This document shows, piece after piece, positions 26,244-34,401 of a DNA stretch of 64,000 nucleotides. Made by a program: the position numbers and the translations under genes. The stretch lies in NCBI RefSeq assembly GCF_000152825.2, contig NC_014414.1, positions 62,001 through 126,000 of the forward strand, written 5' to 3'. The DNA comes from Parvularcula bermudensis HTCC2503 (GTDB lineage: Bacteria > Pseudomonadota > Alphaproteobacteria > Caulobacterales > Parvularculaceae). Position 1 is the first letter of the stretch; each line of letters starts with the position of its first letter. The notes under the pieces are model-generated. The model saw nothing but the letters and a program-made list of their open reading frames with translations. It was not told the origin of the DNA and did no database searches.

Positions 26244-26993
26244 CGCGCCCTCCTCGGCCATGGCGGGTTCCTCGGTTGCGCCCACATAGAGGCGCCCATC
26301 CGCCTTGGGACAGAAATAAAGGTCAGCGGTGCGCACCACATGGCGGGTGGGAAATCCCGGCCATTCGACCAGCACAGCCCTGCCCCTGACAGAGGTCAAT
26401 TTGGGCAGATCTCCCGCTAACAACGCCGCGCTTCCGACCCCGGCCGCGATCACGAAGCGTGCGGCCGATACCCTCGATCCGTCGGAGAGGAGGGCCGCCC
26501 CCGCCTCAAGATCCAACGCCTCCACGCGCCCTCCGCGCCGCTGCCCCCCGGCCTTTGCCAAAGCTGTGGCCAACGCCCCATGCACCCGCCGGGGATCGAC
26601 CTGTCCTTCATCGGCGATCAGACAGGCGGGCCCTAGCGTCGCAAACCCTTCGGGAACGGCAATAGGCGGACCCGCGACCGGCGGCGGCGCTTGTCGATCG
26701 GCAAGGGCGATAATCCCCTCACGGCGATAGTCGAGGGTCAGCCCCGACGCTTTCACCAATCGATCGTGAAATCCCGACCAGAGCGTCAAACTCTCATATA
26801 ATAGATCCGCAAGCCCCGGCGCCGCCCGCGGATGCTGCGCCTCGAACGAGGGGGCCAACATCCCGGCGGCGGCGAGAGAGCCCGTCATCTCGCTCTGTCC
26901 CAGCACGGTCACGGTCTGGCCCGCTTCGGCAAGCGCCCAGCCGACAGCCATCCCGATCAGTCCGTCCCCGATGATGAGCGTATCCGTCGACAT
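25983..26993 (-). CDS. thiO: FAD-dependent amino-acid oxidase, ThiO (glycine oxidase) type
   Basis: Glycine oxidase supplies iminoglycine for the thiazole ring of thiamine. The 336-residue protein has the dinucleotide motif IIGDGLIGMAVGWALAEAG at the N-terminus and the D-amino-acid-oxidase end DPRLIVAYGHDRNGILLTP. AGGGG is 8 bases before ATG 26993. No other thiamine gene is nearby and no THI riboswitch is visible, so another amine substrate is possible. The 3' end, past the last conserved motif, overlaps the EAL gene by 261 bases tail to tail. Confidence 0.85.
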   Translation of the reverse strand: MSTDTLIIGDGLIGMAVGWALAEAGQTVTVLGQSEMTGSLAAAGMLAPSFEAQHPRAAPGLADLLYESLTLWSGFHDRLVKASGLTLDYRREGIIALADRQAPPPVAGPPIAVPEGFATLGPACLIADEGQVDPRRVHGALATALAKAGGQRRGGRVEALDLEAGAALLSDGSRVSAARFVIAAGVGSAALLAGDLPKLTSVRGRAVLVEWPGFPTRHVVRTADLYFCPKADGRLYVGATEEPAMAEEGALARLWERAVALLPDLEGRRILARFDGHRPALATGTPLIGLHGDDPRLIVAYGHDRNGILLTPVTVERVLRLIGGLPRFIGLESPLE

Positions 26994-27020
26994 CGCTCAG
27001 CCCCTGCGCGCCGATACCGG

Positions 27021-27569
27021 TCAGCGCAAGCCGCCGATCAGTCGCGTTTTCACCGCGCTCTCGGCCGAGGAACCGAAATAGTAATTGACCACCGCCGCGG
27101 TCATGGTGGCGAGCGCCCCGAGCATAATGGAGAACATGGTTCCCGCCCCCTCCGGCACCGGCAATGCCACCATAAAGATCAACGTCACGAAAAACCCAGA
27201 TATGATTCCCATGCCCAGAATGGCGGGGGTCGGATCTTTGGTCTTCACCTCCCGCGCCCGGGCATCGGCCCGGTCCGCCGCCGCTATGCGCGCAAGGTCG
27301 ATGCGGCTGTCCAATACGGCGTGGCGGAAGGCGATCTCCGCCTCCTTAATGGCCCCTACGGTTTCAGGATCGCCCCGTCCCGTCGCCTCAATGATCGGTC
27401 CCCAGTCATCCGCCGTGCTCGGCTGGCCGCCGAGGACCCTCTTAGACAGGATGTCCGCCGCTGCGCCCGCCAGGGGCCCCCCAAGAGCGGCCGCGAGACT
27501 GGGCGCCACCTCCCCAAGCAAACGCCGCAGCGGAGCGGGCGGCGCAGGGGCCGCAGTGAAATGGTTCAT
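27021..27569 (-). CDS. GTA-type 3TM holin family protein
   Basis: The 182-residue protein matches the pattern of the holin family linked to gene transfer agent release: an N-terminal APSLAAALGGPLAG stretch, a middle amphipathic helix with EAEIAFRHAVLDSRID near residue 80, then two strong hydrophobic segments (GIISGFFVTLIFMVALPVP and MFSIMLGALATMTAAVVNYYFGSS). Holins make membrane holes that let an endolysin reach the wall. No phage or GTA structural genes are near. ATG 27569 is chosen over the TTG codon just upstream because GGGGAGG is 6 bases before it. thiO follows 27 bases downstream. Confidence 0.75.
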   Translation of the reverse strand: MNHFTAAPAPPAPLRRLLGEVAPSLAAALGGPLAGAAADILSKRVLGGQPSTADDWGPIIEATGRGDPETVGAIKEAEIAFRHAVLDSRIDLARIAAADRADARAREVKTKDPTPAILGMGIISGFFVTLIFMVALPVPEGAGTMFSIMLGALATMTAAVVNYYFGSSAESAVKTRLIGGLR

Positions 27570-27621
27570 CAAGCCCTCCCCTTATGGCGTCTGTACTATA
27601 GGCCCGCCGCACGGAGGGGGG

Positions 27622-28908
27622 ATGAATTTGCGACGGGGGAAAAAGCCCCTTTGCGCCAATCGCCAAACGGGCCCAGTCTGTCTCATTGGTAGAAGAGAAG
27701 TTCGGGCCCCTGTGTATGTCGTCCTCATACCTATCGTTCTGATTGGTCTGTCGATCGTCATCGCCAGGCGGGGCCTGGTCGCCCCGCTTCTCCGACGCCC
27801 GATCACCATCCTCGCGGCGGGATCGGCGGTAGGATTCCTGCTGAATTGGGCGGAAATCAATATCGGCACCAGCGTTCCCATGGCGGTCGCCAGTCGGTTC
27901 GTCCTCGGCATGCTGGTTTTCACGGCCGCCCTCCAATGCCGCCTGTCACGTCTGCCCAAAGTCTCCGGGATCGCAACCCGTCTGATTGCGATCTGCTTTC
28001 CCCTGACCGTGATCGTTTACTGGATTGCCGGGATTGTCATCGTTCCGGACACCGCCTTTTTGTCGGCCATGGCGGTCGCCATGGCGGTATCCCTCAGCGG
28101 TACGCCCACCCCCGCCTCCGCTCTCCTGACGGCGCCGGTCGATCCGCGTCTGGTGGTGAGCAGCCGTGTCGAAGCCGGGGCCATGCTCCCCCTTGTGCTA
28201 CCGCTGATTATGACGGTCATCGGGATCGGGCTCGACCCCGATCCGCAGCGCGGCTTTTTCGGCAATGCCGCGGTCGCTGCGGTGATGAGCTTTGCGGCGG
28301 GGGGCAGTCTGGGCCTCCTGGCCGCGTGGTTTTTCCCCCTCGACAGCGGTGATTTTCCGATCGCGCCCCTCGCCCTTGCCCTTGGGGCCTATGCCTTGGC
28401 CCTGATTTTCGGGTTTGAGCCCGTGACGATGATGGCGGCGACCGGCCTTCTTTACGCTGAAGAAGCGGATCTTTCCGCCCCGGTCCGCACCCGCCTCTGG
28501 CGGGTCACCGAAAGCGTTGCGACACCCTTTATTCTTGCGCTGTTTGGCCTGGCAGCGGTTCCCTATGCCATTCTCGGCGGGGGGGCGAGCGTCTGGATTC
28601 TCGCTCTCATCGCCTTTCTTGTCGCGCGCCGCGCCGCCCGATTCTTCACCCTCAATACCGCTCGACTGGCCGCCCACGAGCGCCAATTCCTCACTTGGTA
28701 TGGCGGCGCGCCGGGGCATTTAACGGCGCTCGTGGTGACCTATATGGCAGTCGCGGGACTAGGGATCAGCGACCAGGCCTTGTCATTCGGCGTTGCGGTG
28801 GTGGTCGTTGGCCTGGTGGTTGGGCGTCTGCTCGACCGCATCCTTATACGGCGGCTCGTGCAACAAACCGCCCTGGCCGAAAAACGCCGATACGGCGTCG
28901 CCCTATAG
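27622..28908 (+). CDS. multi-pass membrane protein, cation:proton antiporter-like
   Basis: The 428-residue protein has about 12 hydrophobic segments and resembles CPA2/NhaP-type antiporters in layout, with a helix carrying PTPASALL (residues about 165-172) and a later AATGLLYAEEADLS. I see no complete signature, so the substrate is unknown. ATG 27622 follows GGAGGGGG closely; GTG 27712, just before the first membrane helix, is an equally reasonable start. It diverges from the holin gene with 52 bases between. Confidence 0.7.
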   Translation: MNLRRGKKPLCANRQTGPVCLIGRREVRAPVYVVLIPIVLIGLSIVIARRGLVAPLLRRPITILAAGSAVGFLLNWAEINIGTSVPMAVASRFVLGMLVFTAALQCRLSRLPKVSGIATRLIAICFPLTVIVYWIAGIVIVPDTAFLSAMAVAMAVSLSGTPTPASALLTAPVDPRLVVSSRVEAGAMLPLVLPLIMTVIGIGLDPDPQRGFFGNAAVAAVMSFAAGGSLGLLAAWFFPLDSGDFPIAPLALALGAYALALIFGFEPVTMMAATGLLYAEEADLSAPVRTRLWRVTESVATPFILALFGLAAVPYAILGGGASVWILALIAFLVARRAARFFTLNTARLAAHERQFLTWYGGAPGHLTALVVTYMAVAGLGISDQALSFGVAVVVVGLVVGRLLDRILIRRLVQQTALAEKRRYGVAL

Positions 28909-28955
28909 ACGCCCTCCCCGGAATTTGTGAATAACGCCGATAATACTGGGGAAAG

Positions 28956-28975
28956 TTCGGCTCTAGAGAGCCGAA
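28956..28975. promoter_or_regulatory. perfect inverted repeat, possible operator
   Basis: TTCGGCTCT (28956-28964) and AGAGCCGAA (28967-28975) are perfect 9-bp arms separated by AG. With only 2 bases between arms it suits a dimeric regulator better than an RNA hairpin. It lies about 85 bases before the TipN-like gene, in a 149-base gap with no clear promoter. Confidence 0.4.
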
Positions 28976-29057
28976 TCGCTCTGCAAAGAGTGCACACCTC
29001 AACGACCTCTTAACGCTGTCGGTCCACGGAGCGGCACCGGGAAGGAGCCTTTCGGCG

Positions 29058-30749
29058 ATGTCGACGCCTGCCAGCCAGGATCCAGCAAGCGATGACGCGC
29101 TCAGCGCCGATGGCGCCCCCCCGCCGCATGAGACGGTCATCCCCCTGACGGCGCCGGAACGATCCTGGTCGACCGCCCCCTTGGCGGAGGAGGCAGAGGG
29201 ACCCCACGGCGCCCCCTGGACCGGGGCGAGCCGCCGACTTTGGACCAGCGCGAAGATTACCGCGATCGGCCTTGTCCTTCTCTTTCTCATCGGGTGGCCC
29301 CTGGGGACTGCCCTTGCCCATTTCCAGGCGACCGGTCTGTGGCGGCTGCGCCTTGGATCGACGATATCCACCCTGCCCTGGCTCCTCACGGTGAGCATTC
29401 TTGTGCTCGCGCTGGGCTATGCGGGGGCGATTGCGTTGCGGCTTGAGCGGGCCGCGTCTCGACTCACGGCGGGGATTGCCCGGGGGGGCGATGATATCGG
29501 CGCGGCCGCCCGCCACCAGGTCACGGCGCTGAATGACGAGATCGATCGCGCCCTGGCCCGGCTTGCGGACGCAGAGCGTCTGATCCGCCATCAGGTGGCG
29601 GCCATCGACAATGCGGGGGCGGCCATCGAAAAGGGGGCAGCGGCGGGCACCCAAAAGCTATCCGAGGAGCGGGAGGCTCTTCTCGCCCTGGCCGAGGATA
29701 TGAACGCCACGGCCGATCAAGTGGCGGAAAAAATCGCCGAGAAGACCCAGGCGGCCAATGAGGCGCAATCCGCGTCCTCCGCTCAGTGGCAAGCCCAGGA
29801 GCGGGAACTCGACCAGCAAATCAAGCGGCTCGAGGCCATTTCCACCGAGAGCTATGCGCGGTTCGAAGCCTTGGCCGACGCCATGGAGGAGCAGCGAGCC
29901 ACCGATGCGGCCGCACAGCAGGAGGGCCGGGCGGCGGAGACCGAGCGGCGCCACGCTGTCGTTGAGTCCCATGTCGACAAAATCGCTGCCGCCCAGACCG
30001 CCTTGAAAGAACAATCAAGCCGCCTTGAAGAGCTTATCGCCGAGCAGCGGGCGCGGGCCGACCGCCTGGCCGCCGCCATCAGTGCCCATGCCGAGCGGCT
30101 GGGCACGGTCGACCTCCCGCCGTCTCCCGAAACGACGCCGGACACTGATCAGGGCTGGGCGCCGCGGGCAAAGTCATGGAAGGCGATCCTGACCGGGGTC
30201 AAGGCACAGCAGGAGATGCCGTCGGAATCCCTTTCCCTCCCGCCCCCCCCTAGCGCCCCCCTCGCCCTTGAGACCGAAGAGCCGGCGCCGCCGGCGGCCC
30301 CCTCGCCCCCCCAAGACGACCCCGCCCCCGTCGCGGCGGATCTGTTGGAACGCTGTCTCCTCCGGGCGCAGAATTACAGTCTCGCCCTGCAAACCCAGCT
30401 ATTCGGCTCCCCCTCGAAAGATGATTTGCGCCGCTTTGAGAAAGGGGAGCGGCATCTGTTCGCCAAAATGCTGAATGCCCGGGACAAGACCTTGCTGAAA
30501 GCGCGCATCACGGCGGAACTCGACAGCAATAACGTCTTCCGTGGCCGCAGCCTCGCGTTTTTAAGAGACTTCAGCCTTCTGGTCGAAGCCCTGCCGGAGG
30601 CGGCGGGAAATCCCGACATCGTCGAAAGCTATCTCAACACGCCCCTCGGCCAGCTCTATGTCCTGATCGGCTCCCTATTGGACGCGCGCCGGGGCGGCGC
30701 CAACGGCCTCGGCGATGAGGTCGAGCGACCAGGAGATGACGTCGTCTGA
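29058..30749 (+). CDS. TipN-like polar coiled-coil membrane protein
   Basis: The 563-residue protein has a Pro/Ala-rich N-terminus, two membrane helices (about 70-95 and 105-130), a long coiled coil (about 135-350), a proline-rich linker (about 355-440) and a helical C-terminal domain with LRRFEKGERHLFAKML and a closing LGQLYVLIGSLL. That order, and a C-terminus of the type RFxxGxRxxFxRxL then GxLYxxI, recall TipN-related proteins that mark the new pole in Caulobacterales. TipN itself is larger. The assignment rests on architecture and remembered family features. The 3' end overlaps the next gene, on the other strand, by 75 bases. Confidence 0.5.
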   Translation: MSTPASQDPASDDALSADGAPPPHETVIPLTAPERSWSTAPLAEEAEGPHGAPWTGASRRLWTSAKITAIGLVLLFLIGWPLGTALAHFQATGLWRLRLGSTISTLPWLLTVSILVLALGYAGAIALRLERAASRLTAGIARGGDDIGAAARHQVTALNDEIDRALARLADAERLIRHQVAAIDNAGAAIEKGAAAGTQKLSEEREALLALAEDMNATADQVAEKIAEKTQAANEAQSASSAQWQAQERELDQQIKRLEAISTESYARFEALADAMEEQRATDAAAQQEGRAAETERRHAVVESHVDKIAAAQTALKEQSSRLEELIAEQRARADRLAAAISAHAERLGTVDLPPSPETTPDTDQGWAPRAKSWKAILTGVKAQQEMPSESLSLPPPPSAPLALETEEPAPPAAPSPPQDDPAPVAADLLERCLLRAQNYSLALQTQLFGSPSKDDLRRFEKGERHLFAKMLNARDKTLLKARITAELDSNNVFRGRSLAFLRDFSLLVEALPEAAGNPDIVESYLNTPLGQLYVLIGSLLDARRGGANGLGDEVERPGDDVV

Positions 30750-31322
30750 GGCATCGATGGCAACGCGATTGAGCGCTTCGACCGCCCCCTCTCGCCCCCG
30801 CCCTTCGATGGGGATCGTCCTGTCGATGATCCGTGTGCCAAGGGTTCCCCCCTGCGCATCGACCAGCCGCGCCCCAAAGCTGAGCCGGGCGGCTTCGGGC
30901 GATACCGTTCGATCAAGATAGAAAGCGCGGAGATCGGTCTTGAGCTCGAAATCTGCGCCGACCGGCAGATCGGAACGATCGCCCACCGCCGTCAGGGCCC
31001 CAACATTCTCAAAGCGGCGTTCAAGATAGGTCCGAAACAGGACGGGAACTCGGTCGGTCCATTCGGATCCGTCAAGATACTCGAACTGATACGGCGCCGT
31101 TTTCACGGCGACATTAAAGGTGTTGAGGACGGCCTCTGCATCCGGGTCGGCAATCACGAGCGTGGCATCGATCGGCCGAGAGGTCATTTCGACAGGTATA
31201 TCGACGTCAAGGGTAACCCGGGGGGGCAAATCAGCGGCATCCGGCAGGATACTGACGCAGCCGGCAAGGGCGGCGGCGGCAGCGGGGAAGAGCAAAAAAC
31301 GGTTCACGAACACAATGATCAC
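30675..31322 (-). CDS. ABC-type transport auxiliary lipoprotein (PqiC-like)
   Basis: A signal sequence with lipobox ALAGC gives a 215-residue lipoprotein. Proteins of this kind link MCE transport systems to the outer membrane. It resembles the auxiliary lipoprotein family: a strand region DATLVIADPDAE, QFEYLDGSEWTDRVPVLF near residues 79-96, a YL helix and ADFELKTDLRAFYLD. Its ATG overlaps the mlaD stop by 4 bases, making it the last gene of the Mla-type operon. Confidence 0.82.
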   Translation of the reverse strand: MIIVFVNRFLLFPAAAAALAGCVSILPDAADLPPRVTLDVDIPVEMTSRPIDATLVIADPDAEAVLNTFNVAVKTAPYQFEYLDGSEWTDRVPVLFRTYLERRFENVGALTAVGDRSDLPVGADFELKTDLRAFYLDRTVSPEAARLSFGARLVDAQGGTLGTRIIDRTIPIEGRGREGAVEALNRVAIDASDDVISWSLDLIAEAVGAAPARVQ

Positions 31323-32251
31323 CTTGCTGTAGGTCGGCCTTCGCCAACAAAGAATGCCGCCGGATTACGATCGAATTCGAGCAAGATTGCCTGGGTCGTA
31401 TCGACCAGCCGGCTGGCTTTGTTCACCATTGCAACAGCCGCGCCGAGTCCTTCGCGGGTGAAGCTCCTGATCGCGCCCCGGTTCTCTTCGAGGACCTCGC
31501 GCATCTCGACAATCAACTCTTGCAGATCGACCGCCGCATCGGCGAAAGCCTCGGTGGCTTGGCGAACATCGCCGTCAACGACCGTTTCAACATCGGCCAA
31601 GACTGCATCGAGGCGGGCCGACGCGGCGCTGATATTCTCCGCCGCCACCCGCATCTCGGTGCTGACCGCAGCGGCATTGTCGATGATAAGGCCGATCTCG
31701 TTTTCGCGGTCGGCGAAGATGTCGGTCAGACTTTCGACATCGGCGAGCACCCGCCCCACCGCTTCGGCATTGCGCTGACTGATCAGGCGCTGAAGGTTCA
31801 ACGCCAGCTCCCCTGAGGATTCAAGGACCGCCGCGACACCGCCGAGATTGGCATCGATAGTCGGGATCCGCTCGGGACTGACATTCTGCAAGAGAGGCGC
31901 TTCGGGCGATCCGCCGGTAAACTGGATAACGGCAAGGCCGGTCACCCCAGCCAGTTCCAGCTCAACCCCGGTATCGGTCTTAACAGGGGTGCCCTGATCA
32001 ACCCGAACGAGGGCGAGAGAGCGATTTGGATTCTCCTGATCGAGTTCGAGGGACGCGACCTCTCCCACAGGGATCCCGTTGAATAGAACATTGGCGCCTT
32101 CTTGCAGCCCGGAGATCTTTTGCGTGAAGATAATCCGGTACTCATCATATTCGCTCCGCGCAGAGCCGAGCCAGAGGGTGAACAGGACCGTCAGGACGAT
32201 CCCCCCCAGCATGAAGGCACCGATCAAGACATAATGTGCTCTGGTTTCCAT
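31319..32251 (-). CDS. mlaD: MlaD-family MCE substrate-binding protein
   Basis: MlaD proteins are inner-membrane anchored and form a lipid-conducting ring in the periplasm. The 310-residue protein has one N-terminal membrane helix (about 8-28), the MCE domain at 35-115 (ISGLQEGANVLFNGIPVGEV) and a long helical tail with repeated amphipathic segments (about 130-290). GGAGGG lies about 8 bases before the ATG. It follows mlaF by 13 bases. Confidence 0.9.
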   Translation of the reverse strand: METRAHYVLIGAFMLGGIVLTVLFTLWLGSARSEYDEYRIIFTQKISGLQEGANVLFNGIPVGEVASLELDQENPNRSLALVRVDQGTPVKTDTGVELELAGVTGLAVIQFTGGSPEAPLLQNVSPERIPTIDANLGGVAAVLESSGELALNLQRLISQRNAEAVGRVLADVESLTDIFADRENEIGLIIDNAAAVSTEMRVAAENISAASARLDAVLADVETVVDGDVRQATEAFADAAVDLQELIVEMREVLEENRGAIRSFTREGLGAAVAMVNKASRLVDTTQAILLEFDRNPAAFFVGEGRPTAR

Positions 32252-32264
32252 GGGTCTTTCCCTC

Positions 32265-33083
32265 CTAAGCGTCCAGGCCGGGACGGGTCGGGGTGGCTGA
32301 TGACTGGGGGGTGCTGAGAAACGCGGCGCGCCCCCGGGGGCCGCTGAAATAGTCCTTGATCCAGGGGTGATCGAGGGCGCTGACTTCGCTGATCGGGCCG
32401 GTGGCGATCACCTTTTTTTCGGCCAGAACAGCGATCCGGTCGCAATCCCGGTAGAGACTGTCGAGATCATGGGTAACCATGAAGACGGTGAGGCCAAGAC
32501 TGTCGCGCAGCCCCAGTATCAATTCGTCGAACTTTGCGGCGCCGATCGGGTCGAGACCCGCTGTCGGCTCGTCGAGGAAGAGAATGTCAGGGTCAAGAGC
32601 GAGCGCCCGCGCCAAAGCGGCGCGTTTGCGCATCCCGCCGGAGAGCTCGCTTGGATATTTTCCCCCGGCCGACATATCGAGACCGGCCATGGAGATCTTC
32701 ATCGCGGCGATTTCCTGAGCCAGCCGATCGGAAATCGACAAATGTTCTCTGAGCGGCGCCATGACATTCTGGGCGACGGTCATGGAAGAGAAGAGCGCCC
32801 CGTCCTGAAACAAGATCCCAATCCGCTGCGTCAGCAACGCCTGCGCTTCCTCGGTCAGACGCGTCACATCCTTGCCAAGAAGCTGGATCGTTCCCCCCTG
32901 GGGTGACCGCAGCCCGACAATGGCCCGCAAGAGAACCGACTTCCCCGTCCCCGAGCCCCCTACGACCCCGAGAATCTCCCCCCGGCGCACATCGAGATCC
33001 AATTGGTCGTGGACGCGGAATGGGCCGAACTGGTTGACCAATCCCCGCACTGAAATCACCAGGTCGCTTTGCTCCGCCATCAT
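32265..33083 (-). CDS. mlaF: Mla-type ABC transporter ATP-binding protein
   Basis: The ATPase drives lipid movement by the MlaFED complex. The 272-residue protein has Walker A GGSGTGKSVLLR near residue 40, signature ELSGGMRKRAALARALALD, Walker B ILFLDEPTAGLDP and the switch histidine in VTHDLDS. The ATG overlaps the mlaE stop by 4 bases. Confidence 0.93.
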   Translation of the reverse strand: MMAEQSDLVISVRGLVNQFGPFRVHDQLDLDVRRGEILGVVGGSGTGKSVLLRAIVGLRSPQGGTIQLLGKDVTRLTEEAQALLTQRIGILFQDGALFSSMTVAQNVMAPLREHLSISDRLAQEIAAMKISMAGLDMSAGGKYPSELSGGMRKRAALARALALDPDILFLDEPTAGLDPIGAAKFDELILGLRDSLGLTVFMVTHDLDSLYRDCDRIAVLAEKKVIATGPISEVSALDHPWIKDYFSGPRGRAAFLSTPQSSATPTRPGLDA

Positions 33084-34222
33084 ATGTCGAGCTCCAAGAA
33101 CAGCATCGCAAATAGGGCATCGAGCAGGATGACGAGAAACAGCGATTGGACAACGGCCATGGTCGTGCGACGGCCGAGTTCTTCAGCGGAATTTTCGACG
33201 CTCATCCCATGGTAACAGCCGACCACCGCGATAACGAAGGCGAAGAACGGCGCCTTGACCAAACCGACAAAGAGATTTTCGACGGTCACAATCTCTTGGA
33301 GGCGCCCGATAAAGAGCTGTGGCGGAATGTCGAGGGCGAGCCATCCGACCACCCCGCCGCCGAGAAGGCCCAAAAACCCCGCCAGGAAGGCAAGGACCGG
33401 GAGGGTCAATACCAGAGCGATCGTGCGCGGGAGGATCAAGGCATCAAGGGGGCTAATCCCCAGGGCCCGCATCGCGTCGATTTCCTCACGGAGTTTCATC
33501 GAGCCGATCGAGGCGGTAAATGCGCTCCCCGATCGGCCGGCAATCAGGATCGCCGTCAACAGAACACCGAACTCCCGAAGGACCGAAATGCCCACCAGTT
33601 CGACGGAGAAGACCTCCGCGCCGAATTCCGAAAGAACCCGGGCCCCCATAAACGCCACCACGGCGCCGATCAGAAATGACATCAGGCCGACGATAAGCGT
33701 CGAATTCAGGCCGGCTTCCTCCATATGGGCGACCGTTGCGGTCAGCCGGAAGCGGGCAGGCGACATGATCGTCCCGGCCAGGCGCGCGACGACGGATCCG
33801 ACAAAACTTAAAATCGCCAGCCCCTCATTGCCGACAGCGATCGTCCCCTGGCCCACCCGGTTCAGCAGGAGAATGAAGGATTTCCGCCGGGGCGGATCCC
33901 CCTCGCAATCGGCGATATGCGCCGCCATGCGCTCCATCAATTCGTGCTGGGGGTCGGTCATGCCGGTCAGCGTGGCAATGGCTTGCGGTCGTCCTTCGCC
34001 CATGCATCGATGGCGCAGACGCTGGAGCATCAGCGCGCCTGCGGTGTCCAGCGCCTCGATTTGCGAAAGGTCGATTTCGGCGAGATCTTCGCGCGGACCG
34101 AAATTCAAGGCTCTGATCTTTGAATCAATTTTCGTCAGGCCCCCACGAAGGGTCCATTCGCCTTTGGGGATGAAGCGTTTTTCAGTGGCTGACCCCGACA
34201 GATCGAAACTCGCTATCGTCAT
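33080..34222 (-). CDS. mlaE: MlaE permease with fused N-terminal STAS domain
   Basis: The permease of an MCE lipid-transport system. Residues 1-95 form a STAS domain (LAEIDLSQIEALDTAGALML), which in enterobacteria is a separate protein, MlaB. The permease part has about six membrane segments and the family stretch GRSGSAFTASIGSMKLREEIDAMRALG-type loop (SGSAFTASIGSMKLREEIDA). ATG 34222 gives 380 residues; ATG 34252 is an alternative. It is the first gene of the four-gene minus-strand operon. Confidence 0.92.
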   Translation of the reverse strand: MTIASFDLSGSATEKRFIPKGEWTLRGGLTKIDSKIRALNFGPREDLAEIDLSQIEALDTAGALMLQRLRHRCMGEGRPQAIATLTGMTDPQHELMERMAAHIADCEGDPPRRKSFILLLNRVGQGTIAVGNEGLAILSFVGSVVARLAGTIMSPARFRLTATVAHMEEAGLNSTLIVGLMSFLIGAVVAFMGARVLSEFGAEVFSVELVGISVLREFGVLLTAILIAGRSGSAFTASIGSMKLREEIDAMRALGISPLDALILPRTIALVLTLPVLAFLAGFLGLLGGGVVGWLALDIPPQLFIGRLQEIVTVENLFVGLVKAPFFAFVIAVVGCYHGMSVENSAEELGRRTTMAVVQSLFLVILLDALFAMLFLELDI

Positions 34223-34401
34223 TGCCTTCACTAACTTAGGGCGGACCCGCACATCGTATCCTATTCACCATGACACAGGAGCCTGAACGGGGTCTGAAGA
34301 CGAGCGAAATCGTGCCAAACCATTGCTGTAGCGGCCAGTGACGTGCGATGGGCCTTATCCGCGGCATGCGTGTTTTAACCTTATTGAAGTAGGACGGCCG
34401 A

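Noticed and set aside
27085-27621. Long plus-strand open frame antisense to the holin gene, joined to the antiporter-like gene
   Set aside because: The holin reading on the minus strand has a clear start site and family-like sequence; the plus-strand extension has no ribosome site before 27622.
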